Source: Syngnathus acus
Lineage: Eukaryota > Chordata > Actinopteri > Syngnathiformes > Syngnathidae
Assembly (NCBI RefSeq): GCF_901709675.1
Contig: NC_051094.1
Coordinates: 4,057,001 to 4,121,000, forward strand
Direction of reading: 5' to 3'
Length of the DNA: 64,000 nucleotides
The notes beneath the pieces were generated by a model. That model was not told the origin of the DNA. It made no database searches and saw only the letters and a program-made list of their open reading frames with translations. This document shows positions 48,001 through 64,000 of the stretch, one piece after another; the first letter of the stretch is position 1, and every line of letters begins with the position of its first letter. Both the position numbers and the translations under genes were made by a program.

Positions 48001-51000
48001 TTTTAAAGCTAGGCTTAAGGTTTCCAACGAGGCTTTCAAACTACTTTTAGGGTTTCTAAGATTAGGGTTTCTAACTAGGCTTTCAAAACTAGGGTTAGGG
48101 TTTTCGACTAGGGTTTCCAAAGTTAGGGTTAGGGTTAGGATTAGGATTAGGGTTGGGGTTAGGGTTTCTAACTAGGCTTTCAAAACTAGGGTTAGGGTTA
48201 GACTTAGAGTTAGGGTTAGGGTTAGCGTTAGCGTTAGGGTTAGAGTTAGAGTTAGAGTTAGAGTTAGAGTAAGGGTTAGGGTTAGGGTTAGGGTTACTAA
48301 CTAGGCTTTCAAAACTAGGGTTAGGGTTTCTAACTAGGCTTTCAAAACTAGGGTTAGGGTTTCCGACTAGGGTTTCCAAGGAGTTTTGCCATCGCTAATT
48401 AGGGTTTCAAACTAGGCTCAGGGTTTCCGACTAGGGTTTTAAACCAAGGTTAGGGTTTCAAACTAGGTTTTAAAGCTAGGGTTAGGGTTTCCAACGAGGG
48501 TTTCAAACTACTTTTAGGGTTTCTAAGATTAGGGTTTCTAACTAGGCTTTCAAAACGAGGGTTAGGGTTTCCGACCAGGGTTTCCAAGGAGTTTTGCCAT
48601 TGCTATTTAGGGTTTCAAACTAGGGTTAGGGTTTCCGACTAGGGTTTTAAACAAAGGTTAGGGTTACAAACTTGGTTTTAATGCTAGGGTTAGGGTTTCC
48701 AACGAGGGTTTCAAACTACTTTTATGGTTTCTAAGATCAGGGTTTCTAACGAGGCTTTCAAAACTAGGGTTAGGGTTTTCGACTAGGGTTTCCAAAGTTA
48801 GGGTTAGGGTTAGGATTAGGGTTGGGGTTAGGGTTTCTAACTAGGCTTTCAAAACTAGGGTTAGGGTTAGACTTAGAGTTAGGGTTAGCGTTAGCGTTAG
48901 GGTTAGAGTTAGCGTAAGGCTTAGGGTTAGGGTTACTAACTAGGCTTTCAAAACTAGGGTTAGGGTTAGGGTTTCTAACTAGGCTTTCAAAACTAGGGTT
49001 AGGGTTTCCGACTAGGGTTTCCAAGGAGTTTTGCCATCGCTAATTAGGGTTTCAAACTAGGCTCAGGGTTTCCGACTAGGGTTTTAAACCAAGGTTAGGG
49101 TTTCAAACTAGGTTTTAAAGCTAGGGTTAGGGTTTCCAACGAGGGTTTCAAACTACTTTTAGGGTTTCTAAGATTGGGGTTTCTAACTAGGCTTTCAAAA
49201 CTAGGGTTAGGGTTTTCGACTAGGGTTTCCAAAGTTAGGGTTAGGGTTAGGGTTAGGATTAGGGTTGGGGTTAGGGTTTATAACTAGGCTTTCAAAACTA
49301 GGGTTAGGGTTAGGGTTAGAGTTAGAGTTAGGGTTAGGGTTAGGGTTAGAGTTAGGGTTAGGGTTAGGGTTAGGGTTGGGGTTGGAGTTGGAGTTGGAGT
49401 TGGAGTTAGGGTTAGGGTTACCAACTAGGCTTTCAAAACTAGAGTTAGGGTTAGGGTTTCTAACTAGGCTTTCAAAACTAGGGTTAGGGTTTCCGACTAA
49501 GGTTTCCAAGGAGTTTTGCCATCACTAATTAGGGTTTCAAACTAGGCTCAGGGTTTCCGACTAGGGTTTTAAACCAAGGTTAGGGTTTCAAACTAGGTTT
49601 TAAAGCTAGGGTTAGGGTTTCCAACGAGGGTTTCAAACTACTTTTAGGGTTTCTAAGAATAGGGTTTCTAACTAGGCTTTCAAAACTAGGGGTAGGGTTT
49701 CCGACCAGGGTTTCCAAGGAGTTTTGCCATTGCTAATTAGGGTTTCAAACTAGGGTTAGGGTTTCCGACTAGGGTTTTAAACCAAGGTTAGGGTTACAAA
49801 CTAGGTTTTAAAGCTAGGCTTAAGGTTTCCAACGAGGCTTTCAAACTACTTTTAGGGTTTCTAAGATTAGGGTTTCTAACTAGGCTTTCAAAACTAGGGT
49901 TAGGGTTTTCGACTAGGGTTTCCAAAGTTAGGGTTAGGGTTAGGATTAGGATTAGGGTTGGGGTTAGGGTTTCTAACTAGGCTTTCAAAACTAGGGTTAG
50001 GGTTAGACTTAGAGTTAGGGTTAGGGTTAGCGTTAGCGTTAGGGTTAGAGTTAGAGTTAGAGTTAGAGTTAGAGTAAGGGTTAGGGTTAGGGTTAGGGTT
50101 AGGGTTACTAACTAGGCTTTCAAAACTAGGGTTAGGGTTTCTAACTAGGCTTTCAAAACTAGGGTTAGGGTTTCCGACTAGGGTTTCCAAGGAGTTTTGC
50201 CATCGCTAATTAGGGTTTCAAACTAGGCTCAGGGTTTCCGACTAGGGTTTTAAACCAAGGTTAGGGTTTCAAACTAGGTTTTAAAGCTAGGGTTAGGGTT
50301 TCCAACGAGGGTTTCAAACTACTTTTAGGGTTTCTAAGATTGGGGTTTCTAACTAGGCTTTCAAAACTAGGGTTAGGGTTTTCGACTAGGGTTTCCAAAG
50401 TTAGGGTTAGGGTTAGGATTAGGGTTGGGGTTAGGGTTTATAACTAGGCTTTCAAAACTAGGGTTAGGGTTAGAGTTAGAGTTAGGGTTAGGGTTAGGGT
50501 TAGAGTTAGGGTTAGGGTTAGGGTTAGGGTTGGGGTTGGAGTTGGAGTTGGAGTTGGAGTTAGGGTTAGGGTTACCAACTAGGCTTTCAAAACTAGAGTT
50601 AGGGTTAGGGTTTCTAACTAGGCTTTCAAAACTAGGGTTAGGGTTTCCGACTAAGGTTTCCAAGGAGTTTTGCCATCACTAATTAGGGTTTCAAACTAGG
50701 CTCAGGGTTTCCGACTAGGGTTTTAAACCAAGGTTAGGGTTTCAAACTAGGTTTTAAAGCTAGGGTTAGGGTTTCCAACGAGGGTTTCAAACTACTTTTA
50801 GGGTTTCTAAGAATAGGGTTTCTAACTAGGCTTTCAAAACTAGGGGTAGGGTTTCCGACCAGGGTTTCCAAGGAGTTTTGCCATTGCTAATTAGGGTTTC
50901 AAACTAGGGTTAGGGTTTCCGACTAGGGTTTTAAACCAAGGTTAGGGTTACAAACTAGGTTTTAAAGCTAGGCTTAAGGTTTCCAACGAGGCTTTCAAAC

Positions 51001-53963
51001 TACTTTTAGGGTTTCTAAGATTAGGGTTTCTAACTAGGCTTTCAAAACTAGGGTTAGGGTTTTCGACTAGGGTTTCCAAAGTTAGGGTTAGGGTTAGGAT
51101 TAGGATTAGGGTTGGGGTTAGGGTTTCTAACTAGGCTTTCAAAACTAGGGTTAGGGTTAGACTTAGAGTTAGGGTTAGGGTTAGCGTTAGCGTTAGGGTT
51201 AGAGTTAGAGTTAGAGTTAGAGTTAGAGTAAGGGTTAGGGTTAGGGTTAGGGTTAGGGTTACTAACTAGGCTTTCAAAACTAGGGTTAGGGTTTCTAACT
51301 AGGCTTTCAAAACTAGGGTTAGGGTTTCCGACTAGGGTTTCCAAGGAGTTTTGCCATCGCTAATTAGGGTTTCAAACTAGGCTCAGGGTTTCCGACTAGG
51401 GTTTTAAACCAAGGTTAGGGTTTCAAACTAGGTTTTAAAGCTAGGGTTAGGGTTTCCAACGAGGGTTTCAAACTACTTTTAGGGTTTCTAAGATTAGGGT
51501 TTCTAACTAGGCTTTCAAAACGAGGGTTAGGGTTTCCGACCAGGGTTTCCAAGGAGTTTTGCCATTGCTATTTAGGGTTTCAAACTAGGGTTAGGGTTTC
51601 CGACTAGGGTTTTAAACAAAGGTTAGGGTTACAAACTTGGTTTTAATGCTAGGGTTAGGGTTTCCAACGAGGGTTTCAAACTACTTTTATGGTTTCTAAG
51701 ATCAGGGTTTCTAACGAGGCTTTCAAAACTAGGGTTAGGGTTTTCGACTAGGGTTTCCAAAGTTAGGGTTAGGGTTAGGATTAGGGTTGGGGTTAGGGTT
51801 TCTAACTAGGCTTTCAAAACTAGGGTTAGGGTTTTCGACTAGGGTTTCCAAAGTTAGGGTTAGGGTTAGGATTAGGGTTGGGGTTAGGGTTTCTAACTAG
51901 GCTTTCAAAACTAGGGTTAGGGTTAGACTTAGAGTTAGGGTTAGCGTTAGCGTTAGGGTTAGAGTTAGCGTAAGGCTTAGGGTTAGGGTTACTAACTAGG
52001 CTTTCAAAACTAGGGTTAGGGTTAGGGTTTCTAACTAGGCTTTCAAAACTAGGGTTAGGGTTTCCGACTAGGGTTTCCAAGGAGTTTTGCCATCGCTAAT
52101 TAGGGTTTCAAACTAGGCTCAGGGTTTCCGACTAGGGTTTTAAACCAAGGTTAGGGTTTCAAACTAGGTTTTAAAGCTAGGGTTAGGGTTTCCAACGAGG
52201 GTTTCAAACTACTTTTAGGGTTTCTAAGATTGGGGTTTCTAACTAGGCTTTCAAAACTAGGGTTAGGGTTTTCGACTAGGGTTTCCAAAGTTAGGGTTAG
52301 GGTTAGGATTAGGGTTGGGGTTAGGGTTTATAACTAGGCTTTCAAAACTAGGGTTAGGGTTAGAGTTAGAGTTAGGGTTAGGGTTAGGGTTAGAGTTAGA
52401 GTTAGGGTTAGGGTTAGGGTTAGGGTTAGGGTTAGGGTTGGAGTTGGAGTTAGGGTTAGGGTTACCAACTAGGCTTTCAAAACTAGAGTTAGGGTTAGGG
52501 TTTCTAACTAGGCTTTCAAAACTAGGGTTAGGGTTTCCGACTAAGGTTTCCAAGGAGTTTTGCCATCGCTAATTAGGGTTTCAAACTAGGCTCAGGGTTT
52601 CCGACTAGGGTTTTAAACCAAGGTTAGGGTTTCAAACTAGGTTTTAAAGCTAGGGTTAGGGTTTCCAACGAGGGTTTCAAACTACTTTTAGGGTTTCTAA
52701 GATTAGGGTTTCTAACTAGGCTTTCAAAACGAGGGTTAGGGTTTCCGACCAGGGTTTCCAAGGAGTTTTGCCATTGCTATTTCGGGTTTCAAACTAGGGT
52801 TAGGGTTTCCGACTAGGGTTTTAAACAAAGGTTAGGGTTACAAACTTGGTTTTAATGCTAGGGTTAGGGTTTCCAACGAGGGTTTCAAACTACTTTTATG
52901 GTTTCTAAGATCAGGGTTTCTAACTAGGCTTTCAAAACTAGGGTTAGGGTTTCCGACCAGGGTTTTCAAGGAGTTTTGCCATCGCTAATTAAAGTTTCAA
53001 ACAAGGGGTAGGGTTTCCGACTAGGGTTTTAAACCAAGCTTAGGGTTACAAACTAGGTTTTAAAGCTAAGGTTAGGGTTTCCAACGAGGGTTTCAAACTA
53101 CTTTTATGGTTTCTAAGATCAGGGTTTCTAACTAGGCTTTCAAAACTAGGGTTAGGGTTTCCGACCAGGGTATCCAAGGAGTTTTGCCATTGCTAATTAG
53201 GGTTTCAAGCTAGGGTTAGGGTTTCCGACTAGGGTTTTAAATCAAGGTTAGGGTTACAAACTAGGGGTGTAAATCGCGGGTTTTGTAACGATACGATATC
53301 ATATCGATACAAAGAACCACGATACGATATTTGCCGATATCTTAAAGCCTGCTGTGATTCATTCACGATACATCACGATATAGTGCTCTACGATCGATAT
53401 AGAACAATATCCTGATTTATAACAATTCATACGCAAAATCAACAAGGTACTGCAAACTCTTTATTTAGGAAATTACAAAGTGCTTCCAAACGAATGACTT
53501 GAAGCCCAAAGGGGAGCGAATTTCCTCGTCTTCTTGGACGCTAGCCATAGCACCAGCCCAGGAGCCGCGTAGTTGTCGGCTCCCCTTTCACGTGCCTGCT
53601 CTGCTCACAACACAACACGCCGCGCACTGCTCCCGGAAAGAGGAAGCAAGCAACAATGAACTGGATTTCAAAATAAAGTCGCGTCTAATGTCCAAGGTCA
53701 AAAACGGGCGATATAGATCGATGTTTACGTTTAGCATCGATGCCAACAAATCGTAGAGCATTATATCGATTAATCGATGTGTATCGATGAATCGTTACAC
53801 CCCTAGTAAATAATAATAAACACAAGTTGTTTAAAGATTTATAAGTTCCACAGTATTGATGCTAATTTCATTAGCTCACCAATGTTGAGCGTGCATGTAA
53901 TATGCGTATAAATATATAATATTTTCATGTTATGTTACAGCAGAGAGCGAGGTGAAGAAGTAG
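39041..53963 (+). CDS. znf608: ZNF608/ZNF609 family zinc finger protein (znf608 by synteny), N-terminal part not found
   Basis: Exons: 39041-39308, 39569-39656, 40765-43051, 43669-44113, 44465-44514, 44603-44753, 45205-45261, 53941-53963; phases agree; about 1120 residues. The family are nuclear regulators with one C2H2 finger. Seen: [12 protein letters not shown], then [34 protein letters not shown] and GGRGRGKR; the finger CPHPNC with [14 protein letters not shown] in the 2.29-kb exon; [34 protein letters not shown] and [10 protein letters not shown]; a poly-Ser run near 42955-42990; [13 protein letters not shown]; and a His-rich HKHHHTHLG tail. Human ZNF608 has ~330 residues before VDPLFTV; here the matching VEPMFT opens the first exon seen and nothing upstream matches. 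Either the ATG at 39050 is used or a distant exon supplies the start. The last exon (23 coding bases) lies beyond an 8.7-kb intron and is the weakest call. ZNF609 is the alternative name. Confidence 0.87.
40380..40725 (+). repeat. Degenerate minisatellite (GGTAGGAGTTGG-like) in znf608 intron
   Basis: Imperfect repeats of GTTGG, GGTAGGAG and TAGCT motifs fill the last ~350 bp before the long exon. Confidence 0.5.
44760..45085 (+). repeat. Degenerate ACACAA-rich tract in znf608 intron
   Basis: Imperfect AACACAA / CACAACAC units, the reverse complement in character of the tract at 37250-37950. Confidence 0.6.
45389..45929 (+). mobile_element. hAT-like MITE copy 1
   Basis: 541 bp with terminal inverted repeats TAGGGGTGTAA. 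Subterminal regions are rich in CGATA and ATCGAT motifs that can pair. No transposase frame. The TAGGGGTGTAA ends plus an 8-bp duplication fit the hAT superfamily. Confidence 0.8.
45930..53261 (+). repeat. Telomere-like (TTAGGG-rich) higher-order tandem array
   Basis: About 7.3 kb of GTTAGGG runs mixed with AGGGTTTC(A/T)AACTAGG, GTTTCCGACTAGGG and CAAGGAGTTTTGCCAT motifs. TTAGGG-rich cores recur at about 46200, 46984, 47420, 48095, 48770, 49207, 49900, 50373, 51054, 51826 and 52263. They fall into three subtypes in the order A-B-C, A-B-C, A-C, A-B-C, a higher-order period of about 1.8-1.9 kb with one B missing. The G-rich strand is always the plus strand. No coding function. Confidence 0.92.
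53262..53805 (+). mobile_element. hAT-like MITE copy 2
   Basis: 544 bp, same orientation as copy 1. By eye it differs at about eight or nine positions plus one 3-base indel near the left end. Its right end CACCCCTA is followed at once by GTAAATAA. Confidence 0.8.
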
Positions 53964-54432
53964 TGATGTGGCAGAAGGAGAAGAATCACACGTAAATTCT
54001 GTGGTGTTCCTTGGTGAAGCCTCGCCGTGAGAGGCAGACAAAGGAAAGAAAAAAGAAAACACAAGTATCATTTCTTACTTGCGCCACCTACAGTACAGAA
54101 GGTGTTTTGTATCGCACAGGAAGAGGATTTTGGGCAAGGACAAGTGTACAGCGGTGTTTCTAAACGCACATTATTGTTCTGACTGAATGTACTGATGATG
54201 ACGATGACGACGATGATGCTACATTTGTATCGCTAACTGTACGTGTTGATTGTATTGTCCTATGTGAGCGTAGCCCTTCTCCTCCACGCCGCTGTACATA
54301 GCCTCCACACAGTCATGCCCTCATTAGATATGCGGGAGGAAAGGGCGGGGCTTAGGGAGGGATGCTGTGCACATTGAATGTCAGAAATCTGGGCTCCAAC
54401 CAGAAAACGTGAACTGATGAAGTCATGTGTCA

Positions 54433-54438
54433 ATTAAA
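54433..54438 (+). terminator. znf608: Candidate poly(A) signal of znf608
   Basis: ATTAAA about 470 nt after the proposed stop at 53963. Confidence 0.35.
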
Positions 54439-54459
54439 AAAAAACAATGCTGACAAACT

Positions 54460-61465
<7,006 letters not shown>

Positions 61466-64000
61466 GTAACCAAGGCTCACAAAATTCATTCACAGCTTTC
61501 ACACCTCTTTGGTTTCTTTCTTATCTTCTCCGCCTTATTTACAGTAATCCATGGAAATTTGATTACGATATTTTTCGGACGGTAAATTTCCCTGCTGCGT
61601 CAGACCGAGCGCGATCTTGGTGCTATGAATCCTTGTGCCACATGTGGAACTTGCCATAGGGCACACATTTGTTGCCATGACTTGCTGGGTGCGGGCAAAT
61701 GCTTTTGGTGCATTGCCGCCACCTTCTGGCCACCAGCCGTAATGCGCCAAAAGTATTTGCAAAAACAAAGTCAACACAATTAAGAAACGGGGACTTTGAG
61801 TGTCTAATTTTAATGACTGCCATATAGTAAAAGTTCCAGGACCGGCCAAACTATGAAAAAGGTCTAATTTATAGTCTGAAAAATATAGTATTCACTGTAT
61901 TATAGCAGTTACAGTGTGATTACATTACATTTTCTACACTCCTAAAATTTCAAGTTAGTGGCCACTGTGCCTCGTAATTAAAAAAAAAACAATAACAAAG
62001 TCAGTCGTACTGTTTGCCTCAGCCCATTTCAACAAACGTCCTTGCCACAAGATGGTGACAAAGTGAAATTTTTATTTGCTTTGGAGTGCTCAGTACCCCC
62101 AAATATCTAAAAGTCGAACCATGAATATTTTTGGTTTCACTGTTCCCTTTGTCCTCTTTGCATCCCGCTCTTCATTTGTCACGTTGACCGGCCGTATTGT
62201 TTTGCTTTGCGTCATCTCTGAGCACCGCCAGTCTGCCCGCCGTAAAAGTTGCAGCGGCAGGACAAATGTTGCTTTTCCCAGCGGGAGCTGGCGGGATTAA
62301 CGCGCAGATGAAAGGCTCCCCCCTAGAAAGCTTTCCAATTCCAAATATTGGGACAAGCAGCGCCAGTCGATCTTCTCCGAGCGCAAATATTGGGACAATA
62401 ACGAGGCCCGGCGGCCATCTTGTTATTGTTAGGGCCCCCGCTGAACGTTCTCGCCGCCCGTTTGACTTTTTAATGGCCACAAAGTGTCGAAGGCAAACGT
62501 GTTTAGTCTTCTTTTATGGAGCGGACAGAGTGGCTGCGCCAGGACCACACAAACATTCCACAACCTTCTGCTGGACTTTTTCTTTCACACCAGCAACAAT
62601 TCATCATCTTTGAACAGCGCAACGTGCACATTTCCTTGTTGATTTTCCTGATGATTTCATTTTGGGGAATGACGTTCAAGTCTCAGTATGTCTCAAATGA
62701 TGCATGGCTGCCATCTACTGGTAGTTGCGTGCCAGCAGAGTACTGTCAGAACATCCCCAGCCATCACAAAATTGTCTTTGTGTTCATTCAGTCAGTCCAC
62801 GGCCTTCAGAATTCGTGGGGCTGGACCTTGTAAATTCAATTCTGTTGCTATCTGCTCTGCCTCTTCAACCGATCAATCATATTTCAAATTTTCCCGACCC
62901 TTGGCAATGTCGGCAGTTTTTCATCCTCTCAACTGGCTGGAGCCAACTTCTGTAGCGTTAATAATATCGCGTCGTTGTCCGACAACGGCAACGAGCGGCT
63001 TGCAGCTGTGAGATGAATGACTCGATGATTTTCTGTGACCTGGACTTGTCCTTGGCAGCACGTCACGCAAAGGTTTGTTATTCCAGCAATTAGGCCAAAG
63101 GCGCTGGCGAATCCAGGCGGCCAGTCGCTCCTCGGGGAGCTTCTTGTGTCAACACGCGTTCACGTGAAGCATGTTTTTCTCCGTGCCCCGAGCCCGCCTA
63201 GCTCCACTTTTCCCACCCGCCGTCGGCTGGAACACTGACAGCCCTCAAAAAGTCTTTTTTTTTTATATTAATTTTCATCCCTCCCATCGCCTGCTGACAA
63301 ACTTGCTTCTGTCCCGTCTTCAGTGTCTCACTGGATTCCCACTTCTGTCTATCCAAAGTCTCGCCAACATTTTCTCATGCCAGCAAGCATATGTTTGAGA
63401 TACACGGCCATTTTTATTCCTTATTCTTTGGGAAAAATGAATTTCTATATTTTTGCAATTTGGGCGAAGGAAAACTGCTTTTTTCCAGATATGATGTCTA
63501 TTTAGATTTTCAAGCTAATGAACACTTAAAAAGCTGCAAGTCAAAATTTTTAGAAATTAGCAACAAGTAGATAAAAGAAACTCGTTTCAATTTGTTTGCC
63601 TTTATTTTTGCGTAAGACAAAATGTCGCATGAATGAGATAAGCGGGAATGAAATTGCAATATTAATTAAAAAGCAAAAATTGCAATTCAAATAGTTGAAA
63701 CCGACTTGAAGCGAGAAGTCAGACTCCGACGCTTTGATTGCTGTATTAAAACGTTCACTTTTCTGAATTTACGGCTCACATCAGCATTAAAGCGGAGCGG
63801 AGCTTTTTTGTTTTTGCTTCAATGATTAACGAGCAACTCGCCGAACGCCGAGCGAGCGGGACGACAGAAATACGACTTGCAGGCGCTAAATCCCCCCCCC
63901 CCCCCTCCCGTCATGTCGGCCGGCGTGAGAATTCCTCAGCTCCGGCTGCATTTTTTCTCACGGAGGTTTTCCGAAAAATGTCTAGAGTGAACCCTCGTTT
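61466..64000. other. Long cep120 intron, no exon found
   Basis: No frame resembling the missing CEP120 C-terminus. It holds a MITE at 61564-61890 and later AT-rich sequence with a poly-C run at about 63892-63905. Confidence 0.5.
61564..61890. mobile_element. Degraded MITE with TA-flanked inverted ends
   Basis: The left end TACGATATTTTTCGGACGGT is an imperfect inverse of the right end, ATAGTCTGAAAAATATAGTA; both are bounded by TA. It resembles the widespread vertebrate ends with core GTATTTTTCGGACTATAAG. Confidence 0.6.

Larger units (their letters stand above)
45381..53813 (+). mobile_element. Composite unit: hAT-like MITE, telomere-like array, hAT-like MITE, with 8-bp target duplication
   Basis: GTAAATAA at 45381-45388 is repeated exactly at 53806-53813. 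Between them lie MITE copy 1 (45389-45929), a 7.3-kb tandem array (45930-53261) and MITE copy 2 (53262-53805), with both MITEs in the same orientation. The inner flanks (GTTTCAAA after copy 1, TTACAAAC before copy 2) match neither each other exactly nor the outer duplication. Positions and repeats are seen directly; mobilisation as one unit is inferred. Confidence 0.75.

Noticed and set aside
46200-52572. Eleven minus-strand open frames rich in Asn-Pro repeats, with plus-strand Gly-Leu counterparts
   Set aside because: They are translations of TTAGGG-type repeats, start and stop at array units and have no splice or promoter context.
45930-53261. CRISPR-like regularly spaced repeats
   Set aside because: The repeats are variable, tandem and telomere-like, with no unique spacers and no cas genes, in a vertebrate intron.
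45930-53261. A true chromosome end or contig join
   Set aside because: The same znf608 gene continues on both sides and the block has target-site duplications, so it is internal.

Overview
The window is nuclear DNA from a vertebrate, most likely a compact ray-finned (teleost, percomorph-like) genome. Eight protein genes with short GT-AG introns sit in 64 kb, and their products align over their length with vertebrate families. Dinucleotide microsatellites are very common, and DNA-transposon MITEs with fish-type termini are present. No rRNA, tRNA, CRISPR array, bacterial operon or virus was seen. All exon models were built by hand, joining frames at splice sites and checking that intron phases agree.

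Layout, left to right. 157-810 (+): last exons of myomaker (mymk), with an unusual C-terminal extension. 3489-6540 (+): complete slc2a8 (GLUT8 sugar transporter). 7956-16362 (+): complete hira (H3.3 histone chaperone), 24 coding exons. 18198-20373 (-): complete nudt12 (NADH/NAD-cap pyrophosphatase). 21471-27986 (-): complete slc12a2 (NKCC1 cotransporter), 25 coding exons. 30540-34194 (-): complete gramd2b (GRAM-domain, ER-anchored protein). 39041-53963 (+): a ZNF608/ZNF609 family gene, znf608 by neighbourhood, with no recognisable N-terminal exon. 56127-61465 (+): cep120 (centriole protein), cut by the window edge.

The genes are not functionally linked. From human knowledge, nudt12, slc12a2, gramd2b, znf608 and cep120 all have orthologues on 5q21-q23, so 18-64 kb is a piece of that ancestral block. 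The left side (mymk, slc2a8, hira) has orthologues on human 9q and 22q, so an old synteny junction lies near 17-18 kb. hira and nudt12 converge; gramd2b and znf608 diverge.

The most unusual structure is in the last intron of znf608. About 7.3 kb of telomere-like (TTAGGG-rich) higher-order tandem repeat lies between two nearly identical ~541-bp hAT-like MITEs in the same orientation. The whole 8.4-kb unit (MITE-array-MITE), and not the single MITEs, is bounded by a perfect 8-bp direct repeat (GTAAATAA). This is what transposition of a composite element using the outer ends would leave. Other points of interest are the myomaker extension, a ~200-bp (GT)n tract directly against a cep120 splice acceptor, a probable GC-AG intron in slc2a8, and degenerate satellites around znf608 exons.
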